From contig OZ024828.1 in the NCBI GenBank assembly GCA_964016985.1, positions 33,805,136 to 33,869,135 on the forward strand: DNA of 64,000 bases. The letters are read 5' to 3'. Shown piece after piece: positions 1 through 9,648 of the stretch (positions within the stretch are counted from its first letter, which is position 1; each line of letters starts with the position of its first letter). The notes below the pieces were generated by a model. The model made no database searches, was not told where the DNA came from, and worked only from the letters and a program-made list of their open reading frames with translations. Made by a program: the position numbers and the translations under genes. Source of the DNA: Anodontia alba. Lineage: Eukaryota; Mollusca; Bivalvia; Lucinida; Lucinidae.

Positions 1-40
1 AAATAGCGATAATTTTGGGAAATCTTTTCAATTTTCTACA

Positions 41-120
41 CAATGATTGTATGTTGAATGTACTCATTAGAATTGCCTTGATGAGGCAATTTTAATGCAT
101 ACACACAAACAACAATTCCA
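41..120. repeat. Family C hairpin, diverged copy
   Basis: Two arms, around tgtactcattagaattgcc and a diverged complement, meet at a small loop (gccttgatgaggc). It matches the better preserved family C hairpins at 2.6, 3.2 and 50.4 kb. Non-coding. Confidence 0.55.
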
Positions 121-474
121 TGATAAAATAAGAAAAAAATCCCTAAATATTTGTTTTCTTGAGCTATTGGAAGAATTTTGTAGGGACTGAAAAAAGAGTT
201 TGAATCATCCACGGTAAACGAGCCATCCGTGTTCGAGCCATTGAGGTTATACTGTATGTGTAAAAAAAGTTTTGAGAAGGACACAACAAGCTGACATGCA
301 GCTGAGTCAAACTAAATCTGCCATGGGAGTCTGATGCCTAAGCACATATATCTTAGTAAACATTTTTTGTATCTGTATGAAACTCTAATGTCTGCTGGAG
401 CTTCATCCAGGTTGAGCATGGATTAAATATTGAAACCATTTGTTGTCCAATTAATGCTTCTGTCAGTTCCTCTC
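118..474. other. AT-rich spacer, nothing recognised
   Basis: No coding signal, RNA gene or full repeat is visible. A small open frame on the minus strand has no recognisable domain. Confidence 0.4.
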
Positions 475-686
475 TTAACCCTTGTCCTGCTGAACCCGGA
501 TATAACCTGTTTTGCAAACAGTGTAGATCCAGATCAGTTGGCTTCTTCAGAAGCCAACTGATCTGGATCTGCACTGTTTGTCATCAAGTATTCAAATTTT
601 TAGCAACAATCTGGATCAAGTAACCTAATTGGCTGAAATTAGAAGTGGGCGTGGCATCTTAATTTATTCAGCAGGACAAGGGTTAA
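475..686 (+). mobile_element. M1 MITE (TTAA-CCCTTGTCCTGCTGAA), full length
   Basis: A 212-bp element bounded by TTAA. The inverted ends read cccttgtcctgctgaa on the left and the exact complement on the right. The middle carries a hairpin built on aaacagtgtagatccagatc. The TTAA duplication and CCCTT termini resemble non-autonomous piggyBac-type elements; that assignment is inference because no transposase is present. Confidence 0.85.
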
Positions 687-893
687 CCTTTACCACTCTC
701 TGGGCTAATTCAGCATTTGACAATATTGGTGATATTTTTCTTATTTTTCACAGAAAATAAACTTTGACATTTTATGCAATTGTCTCCATTGGACACAATT
801 TGCATAACATGTCAAATCCTATTTTCTGGGAAAAATAAGAAAAATATTTCAAAATATTGTCTGAATATTTTACACAGATTGCTAATTGACTGC
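683..893. mobile_element. D-family palindromic MITE
   Basis: Begins on the same TTAA that ends the preceding M1 copy. The arms read accactctctgggctaattc on the left and a degenerate complement on the right. The palindromic core contains attgtctcc/ttggacacaatttgcat, flanked by cttatttttc and gaaaaataagaaaa. Non-coding. Confidence 0.7.
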
Positions 894-924
894 TGTTCCA
901 GGTACAGAGCTTGGTAATATGTTT

Positions 925-1002
925 TTAACCCTTGTCCTGCCGAACCCGGATATATCCTGCCTTTGTAACCAGTGTAGATCCAGATCAGTTGGCTTCTTCA
1001 GT
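925..1002 (+). mobile_element. M1 MITE, 5' fragment
   Basis: TTAA plus the M1 left end and core as far as ggcttcttcag, then the similarity stops. A separate M1-like right end (ggttcagcaggactggggttaa, 1523-1544) lies 0.5 kb downstream. This may be one copy split by an insertion, or two solo ends. Confidence 0.65.
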
Positions 1003-1500
1003 ATTATGAGTGTCATATTTGAGAAGTAAGTGATAATTTTCATGGTAATTATTACACAGTTTGTTAAATACACTGGACATTATATAAAGATGTTTAACCT
1101 GTCTGTGATAATAAACCTGTTTTATCGTCATTATTATTAAACCAGTATCATACTCATATAACTTACATATGATAGAAATAGTGGGGTCATTTATGTGAAT
1201 TATGGACACATTTTTATATGATATTTGACCAATGAATGTCTTATATAGGTTCCTGCACTTCTGTTGACCAACAGAATACCGAAGAATGTATAGGGCAAAA
1301 CCAAAACAAAAACAAAAACACCAAAAATTAAGAAAATTGGCTGTTGCTTGCCTAATCAAAGTATGAATTGTATTTACCCAAAATATTTGGACATGCCAAC
1401 TCTACCATATTACCCTAAAATTTGATGAAGAACATTGGACTACTGAATAATGTGTCTAAAAAGTACTGACTGTCTGGCAAACAGTGTTGACGCTCATCAA
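1003..1500. other. AT-rich segment between two M1 ends
   Basis: No domain-bearing frame. Near 1,455-1,500 it carries the flank of family E (aatgtgtctaaaaagtactg, caaacagtgttga). The rest is unassigned. Confidence 0.3.
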
Positions 1501-1567
1501 TTCTTCAGAAGCAATATATCTGGGTTCAGCAGGACTGGGGTTAAATAATTTTTATTAAGTTTACACC

Positions 1568-1735
1568 GAAACATGTTGTGGGCATTCCTTAGAACTGCAT
1601 CATTGTGGCAATTCCAGGAAATAGCTATTGTATGTTTCCTTGCAGACATTATCCAAACCCTTAAAAACTGTTGCAATATGATTGAAAGATTGTTGAAATG
1701 ACATAAAGCCTGAATAACACAAAAAAAAACACCTT
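1568..1735 (+). repeat. Family C fragment followed by a SINE 3'-tail remnant
   Basis: 1568-1650 contains a broken family C arm (acatgttgtgggcattcc). 1660-1728 (gattgaaagattgttgaaat, then an A-rich tail) matches the 3' body of the SINE at 33.7-34.0 kb. No tRNA-like head remains. Confidence 0.5.
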
Positions 1736-1935
1736 AAAGTGCAAAGCAGAATTGTAGCAGATGACATTCTGTTTTTATTTTAATTGTTTTTCAGAGAAAA
1801 TAAGACTTTGCATTTAATGTGAATCATCTGCAAGACAGGGATTCACATGAAATGTCAAACCTTATTTTCTCTGAAAAATAAGAAAAGTAAAAAAAATTGA
1901 AATATCAGCTGCTGCAGTTGTGATTTGCTCTTTAA
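1731..1935. mobile_element. D-family MITE, 'gcagatgac' arm subtype
   Basis: Arms read gtagcagatgacattctg on the left and a complement near gctgctgcagttg on the right. The core has ttttcagagaaaataagac and gtcaaaccttattttctctg. It ends on the TTAA at 1932-1935 that begins the next copy. Confidence 0.65.
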
Positions 1936-2105
1936 CCTTTTCCACTCTCTGGCAAAAATTCAGCAGACAACAAATGGATGATGTTTTCTCAGAAAAATGT
2001 CTTGGACATTTCATGAAATATCAAAGGCTTTTTCCTAGAAAAAATAAGAAAAAAAAAATCAAATTGCCATCTGCTGAATTTTTTTTCCAGCATGCAAAGC
2101 TTTAA
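1932..2105. mobile_element. D-family MITE sharing a TTAA with the previous copy
   Basis: TTAA-bounded (1932-1935 and 2102-2105). Left arm ttttccactctctggcaaaa, then cagcagacaac. The right arm has catctgctgaat and ccagcatgcaaagc. The core is diverged. Confidence 0.65.
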
Positions 2106-2532
2106 GAGCTAATCTGATATAGAAATCCTCACCTTACCTGGGGATACACAAAAAAAAACTCTTAGCAAAAATAATAATAACCATACCTTTATTATAAGTT
2201 ATTAAATCCATAAAAGCAAGTGTAAGTGTTAATTATTCCATCATTTTATTAAGTTGTAGATTAAATGATACACTTGTAGGAATAAAGAACTCAGCAGTAT
2301 AAACTACAAGAGATCCTCTGTTTTCCCATCATAAATCTATTGCTGTGGATGCAAACAACTTTGATGTATCACTGAGGAAGCTTAAGCAGTGATTTGCACA
2401 CTAGTCTGAGAGAAAGACAGGTACAAATTACAAACAGATCTCTGGAGCACTACCTATAATATGCAGAACTAATTGCATGTAATAATAAAGGAAATGATGA
2501 TTATCTGCTAAGACTTGTTAAGGAGGAGCTTT
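2106..2532. other. Unassigned AT-rich spacer
   Basis: No coding frame with a domain, RNA gene or repeat family was recognised in these 0.4 kb. Confidence 0.35.
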
Positions 2533-2685
2533 TGGTGATAATTATGGGATAATTTTTCCCAGTTCTCCATAAAAACATATGTTGTGGGTACTCATTAGAA
2601 GTGCCTCAGTGAGGCCCTTCTAATGAGTACCCACAACATATATTTTTATAGAGAAATAAGAAAAATTATCCCAGAATTATCACCA
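2533..2685. repeat. Family C long hairpin
   Basis: A 150-bp imperfect palindrome. Outer arms are ggtgataattatgggataat and the complement ending at caccaga. Inner arms are catatgttgtgggtactcat and atgagtacccacaacatat. The loop is gcctcagtgaggc. Confidence 0.8.
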
Positions 2686-2689
2686 GATA

Positions 2690-3057
2690 GTCCTCAATGA
2701 GTCCTATGTGAGGATAAGATTTGTCTCAGAGAGTTTTACTGAACAATGGAGGGGAAAGACAGAAAAATTGATTCTCAAATAATTTGAAGTCAAAATGAAA
2801 AATGGTAGATGAAGTCTTTTCAGATTTCACTTGATCGATTGAAAAGCAAAAGCCGAACCCTGGCCATCAGAATATATTCCGAGTTTTTGGCATGGTGGTG
2901 ACAGAAGTTGAATCAGTCTTGTCAGACAAATACAATTACCACGTCTTTTAGCAAGAAAAAATATTTATCAGCAGTTCAGATTTCGTTCCGTCATCTTGTT
3001 GGTGATTGCTTGTGATTAGGGACTGCTTATAAGTTTCTTACCGTATTTATTCTAAAT
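2690..3057. other. Unassigned spacer
   Basis: No gene or repeat recognised. No splice-bounded open segment was found on either strand. Confidence 0.3.
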
Positions 3058-3343
3058 CATTATGAAAACATGCCTATTCAAATTTACTGAAAATTTTATC
3101 ACCAAAAAAAGAAATTTTTCATATAACAAAGTCTGATATTTTTCATATTTCTGCTCAAAACATAGATTGTGGGTACTCATTAGAACTGCCTTGATGAGGC
3201 AGTTCTAATGAGTTCCCACAATCTATGTTTTTGAGCAAAAATAAGAAAAATAATGTATACCCCTGTGAACCCCAGTTTTACAATATAAAAGTGGGGTTAA
3301 AGGGGGTCAAAATTATATAGGTATGTTTTCATGGTGATTCAGA
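3058..3343. repeat. Family C extended hairpin
   Basis: Outer arms are attatgaaaacatgcctatt and its diverged complement (aggtatgttttcatggtg), 240 bp apart. The inner perfect stem is built on attgtgggtactcattagaa and closes at gccttgatgaggc. Confidence 0.75.
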
Positions 3344-3344
3344 T

Positions 3345-3658
3345 AGGTCTGAGTAAAGAATGTGGGCTCAGATCAAACTACTCCTAACAGGAGTCATTTG
3401 ATCAGGGTCTAATCTGTTTGCCATTGCATCACTATATTTTAGACGCCATTAGGTGGTTTTTGATATTTTAGAAGTATGTTACAAAAGAGTTTACCTTGAT
3501 GTTGGAATATCTAGGGATTGAATTCAACTACAAGACAGACTCGAATATAATTGCTTCAACCATGCTTGATTGTGGACTTGTTCAGTCCTCAATTTACACA
3601 CATGCTTAAAGATGATAAGATGTTAAGTAGAAGCTTCTGACCTTCTAATGGTTGACTT
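3345..3658. other. Unassigned spacer
   Basis: About 0.3 kb without a recognised gene or repeat. A short stretch near 3,630 (gttaagtagaagcttctgac) is shared loosely with 34.27, 38.40 and 53.43 kb. Confidence 0.3.
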
Positions 3659-3671
3659 AAATTAATTTACC

Positions 3672-3961
3672 GGGGGTGGTCGGGTGGTGCAAGGGTGTTG
3701 TGTATCTCATGTCACTGGGGCGTCCAACCGATATTGGCTTACAGTTGGGCAAGGCCTGCTATCCTTGTAGCAGGTAAGGGTAGAGGGGGAATGTTTTTAT
3801 ATCTTCTGTTTCATCACTTTCACTCCAGTTCCTCTTTCTAGCCTGTCCATCTCTTCCGTCTCTTCTACTGTCTCATCTGTCTCTTTTCTCCCTTTCTCTG
3901 GGAGACAACACAAAATGACCCACAAGGGTTGATGTGTCGTTAAACCCCAACACAATCAGTC
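3672..3961 (+). mobile_element. SINE-like element, family S3, full copy
   Basis: Starts gggggtggtcgggtggtgca, has a pyrimidine-rich middle (cttccgtctcttctactgtc) and ends ccccaacacaatcagtc. It is flanked by a perfect 13-bp duplication, aaattaatttacc, at 3659-3671 and 3962-3974. A second copy lies at 58.2 kb. The head is not a clear tRNA, so the RNA ancestor is unknown. The target duplication and A/C-rich tail support retroposition. Confidence 0.75.
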
Positions 3962-4140
3962 AAATTAATTTACCATGGTTGATCATGGTCTGTCATAGTT
4001 GACCATGGTTCATCAGCATGGTTGTTTAGCCATGGTAAAACCATGGTTAATTATGGTCTATGGTCATTTAGCCATGATGTCAGTTAATGAAATGTGAAAA
4101 AATGGTTGACCTCGGTTACATAACCAGGGTCAACTATAAT
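3962..4140. repeat. CCATGGTT/GATCATGG degenerate repeat
   Basis: Repeated ccatggtt, gaccatggtt and gatcatggtct words. This is the same motif as the large array at 53.5-54.3 kb, at lower copy number. Confidence 0.65.
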
Positions 4141-4555
4141 AACATTTGCAGGGGACTGCGACATTGATAAAACTCTCTTCTTTGGGGTTGTTTGCTCTGA
4201 ATTATGCTTTTTGCTCAAGCTTATTAAATTCTGTCCAGGTGATTAAACTGAAACGAAACCCATTTGGAAGAAGAGCAGTATTTTCTAATTGCAGAATGTT
4301 CAAGACAAAGACCATTTGTTCCGCTACCACATTTAACCTTATTACTGCACTGTGTCCTTTAGGCTTATCAAAATTACTGGAAAAAACTTGTAATAAAATA
4401 TCCACCTAATAAGGGCACATAAGATCAGCAGAGGACTTCATGCGCTGCTCCTCATTTGCTGTTTTTTTTTCTATTTTATCATGTCAAGGCAATTCAGATA
4501 AGTTCCCACAACATATGCTTGTACATGTATGAAGAAGTAGACGAAAGAAGACAGG
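4141..4555. repeat. Dispersed repeat with empty-site paralogues
   Basis: 4330-4450 (actgcactgtgtcctttagg, aaaatatccacctaataagg) also occurs near 39,800 and, more diverged, near 57,690. The 39.8-kb paralogue carries an M1 insertion where this one is uninterrupted. No reliable gene. Confidence 0.5.
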
Positions 4556-6042
4556 CTGAGGACTCTGTCATTTGTCTGTCTGTGTGTCTGTCCATTACAC
4601 TTTATAGAATTGTTCATGTCTCTGCAACTCCTCCTACAGTTTTCCAGGTAATGGTTTATAACTTGCACCATAGTAAGTATATAGAGTAGGCATGTACATA
4701 AAAGTCACAGAACTCTGATCATATTATTATTGGCAGAGTTACAGACCCTTGATTTACTTAGAAAATTTGTCCTTTACACTTGGCACTGTAGAGTTCATGT
4801 CTCCTCAACTCCTCCTACAGTTTTCGAGACAATAATTTGAAACTTGCACCATATACTAAGGATATAGTCTCAGCACCTGCATAAAGGTCACAGAACTCTG
4901 ATTGAACTAGTAACAGTCGGCCTCAGTGGCTCAGTTGGATACGCGTCCGACTAGAGATCAGGAGGTCGCAGGTTTGACCCCCACTGAGGTCAGCAACATT
5001 CTTTCATGGAGATTGATCATGAAATATTTTCTACTGTCATTCTCTCCCTTCTGCTGATTCAAGAAGGCCAGTTGTCAGTTTCTGGTGATAGAATGTGCAC
5101 AATACTGGTTAACCGCTTAGAGGACTAAGCCTGCCCAGTAAACGTGTGGTTAGGTAAACTGACAGCGCTCAACATGACCTCATTGGGTTGACTGGGCCAT
5201 AAAACTTCAACATAAAAAAACAAACAAACTAGTAACAGTGTTTTCAGAGAAAACACATGTCTTCCAACCCTGAATTTTCAGTTTTTCTACTGCTGTGACC
5301 TTGAAAATTAGGTCATGGTCACCTAAATCTAATCAGTTCTGTGTTATGTCCCAATTATATATCCATGAAAATTTGGTAAGAACCCAACCAAGATATTGTG
5401 CAGACAAGAAAGTGTCACTCCAATGGTGACGCAAATGCTGATGCCATCAGGATCTGCACCAAAATCAATGCCCTTCCGCTAGGTTGGGGAGAAATAATTC
5501 TTAAAGTTACATACCCTTGATTTACTTAGAAAATTTGTCTTATACACATGGCATAATAGGGTTTGACGTTACAAACCATTACCTTGAAAACTGTAGGAGG
5601 AGTTGTGGAGACTTTTCACAACTCCTCCTACAGTTTTCAAGGTAATGGTTTGAAACTGGTACCATTGTAGGAATATAGGCTACTGGCATGTGCACAAAGG
5701 TGGCCAAACTCTGATCAATTTTTTATTGATACAGTTACATAGCTTTCATTTATTTGAAATATGGCCTTATACACATGGCATTGTAGAATTTGTGTCTTTC
5801 CAACTTCTACAGTTTTCAAGGTAATGACTGATTTGAAACTTTTAGCAAAGTAAGAATATAAACTTGGCATATGCATGAAGGTAACAGGATTCTGATCAAA
5901 TTTTTATTGCTACAGTTACATACCCTTGATTTACATAGAAATTTTGCCATATTTCTTTTGCTTTTCATTCAGAATAATAAATCTATACAGTCAAACTGGC
6001 AGTATCGGGAGCATTCATCCCCTTTAGGGATCATCTAGTTTT
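4556..6042 (+). mobile_element. Tandem-core element T1 (about 180-bp units), split by a SINE
   Basis: Starts near ctgaggactctgtcatttgt. It has repeated units containing ctcctcctacagttttc, aggtcacagaactctgatca and acccttgatttacttagaaa, and ends tagggatcatctagttt. A SINE splits it at 4,918. The tandem core and CTAGTT end recall Helentron-associated non-autonomous elements of molluscs; that is inference. Confidence 0.6.
4918..5226 (+). mobile_element. tRNA-derived SINE, family S1
   Basis: The head has a box A (tggctcagttgg) and box B (ggtttgacccc) at tRNA-like spacing. The body (catggagattgatcatgaaa) is followed by a tail ending aaacaaac. A perfect 13-bp duplication aactagtaacagt flanks it (4905-4917, 5227-5239). 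Three more copies occur at 35.4, 41.1 and 48.6 kb. It is transcribed by RNA polymerase III in family terms and has no protein product. Confidence 0.92.
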
Positions 6043-6139
6043 TTTTTCAAATTTACCGGAAAACTTGTATAATATCCATATAATGAGGGGTACTTAAAAG
6101 AAAGGTTAACGGGATTCCTCATGACATTTATGTGATATT

Positions 6140-6250
6140 TCTTTTTTCTGGTTGTCTTTGTAAAAACATATGTTTTGAGTACTCACCAAAATTGCCTCAA
6201 TTTCTTTAGATGGTTCTCAAGGCAGTTCTAAGAGTACTTACAGCATATCG
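6140..6250. repeat. Family C hairpin, diverged
   Basis: acatatgttttgagtactca pairs loosely with gagtacttacagcatat across a 40-nt loop. Diverged from the consensus. Confidence 0.5.
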
Positions 6251-6329
6251 AGGGTTGATCGCAAGACTGTAGCTAATCTCCTCACCATGAAGGCGTTATG
6301 AAGATTACAACATTTCTTTCTGTAAACAA

Positions 6330-6380
6330 TGGAAATTTAGGTGCCATTGCTCGTATGAGCAATGGCACCTAAATTTGCAT
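6330..6380. repeat. Short palindrome
   Basis: aaatttaggtgccattgctc and its complement gagcaatggcacctaaattt flank 'gtat', a near-perfect 20-bp stem. Confidence 0.7.
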
Positions 6381-6729
6381 TGTTTACAAAGGGGTCAAAG
6401 TTGCCCCTAAACAAGGGTTTCAAAAATACGTTTGAATTACTACAGTCTTGCACTCAACCCTTGATATGCTTTTATAAAGAAATAGATAAAAGTAAAATGT
6501 ACAGGGGCAGTAATTTGAAGTTTCAGAAATTCCTTGACTGTGCAGTTACCGTAAAAGTTCTAATTATCCCCAGGGCATGTATTAGAATCAGTATCTTTCG
6601 TAAAGAGGGAGCTGGGCATTTATAAGAAGCTACAGTGTTTGAGAACTGTAGGAAAAAATTTTAAATATTCAAGTTTTCCTCCCGATGATATCGAAAATGT
6701 ACTTGTATATCAGCATTACAACATACATG

Positions 6730-6930
6730 TTAACCCTTGTCATGCTGAATAAATTAAGATGCCACACACACTTCTAATTTTCAGCCAGTCAAATAGCTTG
6801 ATCAGGATTGTTGCTATAAATTCACAAACTTAATGGCAAACAGTGCAGATCCAGATCAGAAGCCAACTGATCTGGATCTACACTGTTTGCTAAGGCAGGG
6901 TATTTCCAGATTCAGCAGGACAAGGGTTAA
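6730..6930 (-). mobile_element. M1 MITE, full length, minus orientation
   Basis: TTAA at both ends, 20-bp inverted ends with a one-base change (cttgtcatgctgaa / ttcagcaggacaag). The paralogous repeat H copy near 37,195 reads catgttaaatattg without insertion, which supports TTAA as the duplicated target. Confidence 0.88.
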
Positions 6931-7099
6931 GTACAGACTAGCATTACAAAAGCCTCTAGGAGAATCGTAGTACCTGACAGAGGACAAAAATTCCATGTTA
7001 ATATCTTTTATTCAGACTGAGAGAAAAAAGGGACTTGTTTGTTCAGTTATTAAACAGGAGATTCTGAAAGTAACTGTATGAGGTAATAGCAACATTTCT

Positions 7100-8031
7100 A
7101 TGTCCGGCCACAAAAAGTGGCGAGGGTATTATGTTATACCCTCCGAAATTTTGAGTGACCGTCCATCTGTCAGCACTTCCATCATTCGTGTTGGCACCAT
7201 AACTCTAATACAGTTCTACATTTTTTTACAAAACTTTACACAAATGTAAAGCACTATGAGACAACGTGCAGAACACATAAACCGTAACTCTAGATTGCCT
7301 ATTCTTGGAGTTATTGCCATTTTAACATTGAACATAGCCATTTCTACCATGTACTCCTGACTGCTCTATAAGTTGAAAAAATGTTCAAGATATTTTTATG
7401 AAATCTCTCTCAAATGTAAAGCACCATGAGACAATGTGCAGAACAAAAAAAAAATGTAACTCTGCTTAACCTACTTTTGAAGTTGCCACCCTTTTAACAT
7501 AGTAAATATTGAAAAAAGCCATTTCTACTGTGTACTCATGTCCACTCTATATTTTCATGAAACTTCTCACAAATGTAAAGCACTATGAAGCAACTTGCAG
7601 AACACATGAACTGTAACGCTACTTTTGGAGTTATTGCCCTTTGAACATTGAATATAGCCATTTCTACCATGTACTCGTGTCTGTTCTGTAAATTCAAAAC
7701 TTTTTGAGATATTATTATCAAATTTCTCAAAAATGTAAAACATCATGAGACAATGTGCAGAACACAAAAATCGTAACTCTGGTAACTTTTGGAGTTGCAG
7801 CCCTTTGAACATAGTAAATATTGAAAATAGCCATTTCTACTATGTACGTAAAAAAGGAAACAATCATGTTGAACATTTTAATCAAAATTAACACATGTAC
7901 ATGTACATGCATCAGTGATGTAATATTTAGAGAAAGATTAATGTACCTTCCCTTTGATTTTATTTTTGACAGAGTTATGGCACTTGCTTGATGTAAGTGT
8001 AGTGGCAGGGCTTGGTGCAGTGCTTGCTGCA
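7100..8031 (+). mobile_element. Tandem-core element T2 nested in repeat H
   Basis: Starts ggccacaaaaagtggcgagg and has four to five units of 140-180 bp with gccatttctaccatgtactc and aaatgtaaagcaccatgaga. It ends before gctgcatttatttctc. Boundaries come from comparison with repeat H copy 2. Overlapping small frames on the minus strand reflect the tandem units and are not genes. Confidence 0.6.
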
Positions 8032-8316
8032 TTTATTTCTCTAAATTGACTGGTGGGTGTTTGTCAGAGGCTGGTATTTCTGAGAAATTTTTTTTAAAAA
8101 TCATCCATTTTCAGGCCCAGATTGGGGGATGGGCATTTATTAGAGTTTATTAGAACTTTTACGGTGTATGGGTATGTGCAGTAATTACATTGAATACAGT
8201 GGCTAAGTTTTCAGTCCTCAGGTAAAAACATAGTGATTGTTTATACAGACTAGCCAAAAAACATACCATACTTTGCTGTTGAATAAACACACTACCATAA
8301 TAATACTGAGTATTAG

Positions 8317-8377
8317 GACAAACAGCATAGACCCTGATCAGATGCCACAGAATGAGTAGGGTCTTCACCGTTTACCA
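8317..8377. repeat. Family E hairpin, degenerate
   Basis: aaacagcatagaccctgatc pairs imperfectly with gggtcttcaccgttta. Confidence 0.4.
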
Positions 8378-8479
8378 CTCATCCATCAGTTTTTCTGACA
8401 CACTGGCAACCAGTCAAATGGAGGTAAGGGGTTAAGGTGTTTGAACATTTAGGATAAATATGTCACTATATATCAGAAC

Positions 8480-8676
8480 TTAACCCTTTACATGCTGAAT
8501 TTAAATATTAGTAGATGGCATTCAAGTATTTTTGTTTTATTTTCCCCAATAAATACTGCTTAATAGTCCATTTGAATCATCTCCTATGGTAATGATTCAC
8601 ATAGAATATTAAGCACTACTTTCTTATAAGATAAAACACTATTTATTTGTCCTCTATTTAAGCATGCAAAAAGTAA
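8480..8676. mobile_element. D-family MITE, diverged
   Basis: Starts TTAACCCTTTACATGCTGAA and ends near taagcatgcaaaaagt. Core arms are tttgaatcatctcc and aatgattcacata. The right TTAA is degraded. Confidence 0.5.
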
Positions 8677-8944
8677 AAGCAAGTTTGACCAGTTCTGTTA
8701 ATTGTCTGTAATGGACAACCAGACATATTGCCTTTGGACTTATTTCTGTATCATTTTAGGTGCCTACCTCAGCAACTGGCATCTAATTTAGCATACTGAA
8801 TTTCAACAATAAGCTGAGGAACTATTTTTTTTTGGCAGGAAACCTAATAACCCTTAACAATGTAATTCTCTGAGCTTTCAACGATAACCATACACTAAAC
8901 AGCAAAGTCTGACATAGTAAATTATATAGATATTCAAACATTCA

Positions 8945-9155
8945 GGCCCCAGTTGTTCAAAACTAATGATGTCGTTAGTTAACGTATCGTTAAAGTTTTG
9001 ATCATTAAATATGGTATATAAGCTAATATTTTTGCTGAAAAAATGTGAGTAGCTTTTGAATTCCCGTGAATTAGATTTTGTACTTAATAGAACAATTAAC
9101 AATTTGACCACTAACCAGCTCATTAAGCTAATGATGCTTTGAACAACTGAGCCCA
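8945..9155. mobile_element. M4 palindromic MITE (GGCCCAGTTGTTCAAA)
   Basis: Inverted ends ccagttgttcaaaactaatg and gatgctttgaacaactgag. The interior contains tgctgaaaaaatgtgagtag. Other copies are at 27.2, 48.9 and 61.7 kb. Non-coding. Confidence 0.75.
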
Positions 9156-9218
9156 GTTGTTTTACTTTTATGAACATGATAATACACATGCTTCACACAG
9201 ACACGATATTGACTAATG

Positions 9219-9255
9219 ACCCCTCATCCAAGCGTTCGTGATGGATGAGGGGCAT
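9219..9255. repeat. Hairpin in the left extension of the DIRS-like element
   Basis: cccctcatcc and ggatgagggg pair around aagcgttcgtgat. The same hairpin occurs in complement inside the internal block (9563-9600). Confidence 0.8.
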
Positions 9256-9282
9256 TATTGGAATGAGACCTGAGGCCTCGAG

Positions 9283-9421
9283 CATGTATGACATTAGCAA
9301 TTAACCTGGCTAGGAACTACCTGGATGCTCTTTTAAAGATTTTAAACCTGGAGTATATATGGTAATACCATGTGACTGAGCCATATATAACCAGGTATTC
9401 ATTGTTCAGCACTTCATATTT
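9283..9421 (+). repeat. Left inverted repeat of the DIRS-like element
   Basis: A 139-bp arm beginning catgtatgacattagcaatt and ending agcacttcatattt. It is identical to the complement of 14043-14181 by manual comparison. The similarity stops sharply on both sides. Confidence 0.9.
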
Positions 9422-9525
9422 TCAAAGTTATTTTGTTGCCTTACTAAAATAACTGAATAATGGGTGGGTACACACAAAATACATTCCGCTGTGGAAACAC
9501 TCTTTCATCTCACCAAAGGGATTGG

Positions 9526-9648
9526 GTCATACATGCTCGAGGCCTCAGGTCTCATTCCAATAATGCCCCTCATCCATCACGAACGCTTGGATGAGGGGTC
9601 ATTATTTTCATTTCGACCTTCGGCTCTCTCACATGTATGACATTAGCA
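9526..9648 (-). repeat. Internal complementary region (ICR-like)
   Basis: 9526-9604 is the complement of the left end (9214-9292). 9600-9648 is the complement of the right end (14165-14213). The two overlap at CATTA (9600-9604), which is TAATG on the other strand. This block therefore copies the junction expected if the two ends were joined in a circle. Confidence 0.88.

Larger units (their letters stand above)
6545..8165 (+). repeat. Dispersed repeat H, copy 1 with two nested insertions
   Basis: Aligns by eye with 36,505-37,500 through gtaaagagggag, tacagtgtttgagaact, attcaagttttcctcc, gggacttgtttgtt and ctaaattgactggtggg. This copy is split by an M1 MITE at 6,730 and by a tandem-core element at about 7,100-8,030. 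The other copy is empty at both sites. No coding potential. Confidence 0.7.

Noticed and set aside
4930..4990. tRNA genes at the heads of the S1 and S2 SINEs
   Set aside because: Boxes A and B are present, but the heads do not form a full tRNA with a 3' acceptor stem and continue into SINE bodies with target duplications.
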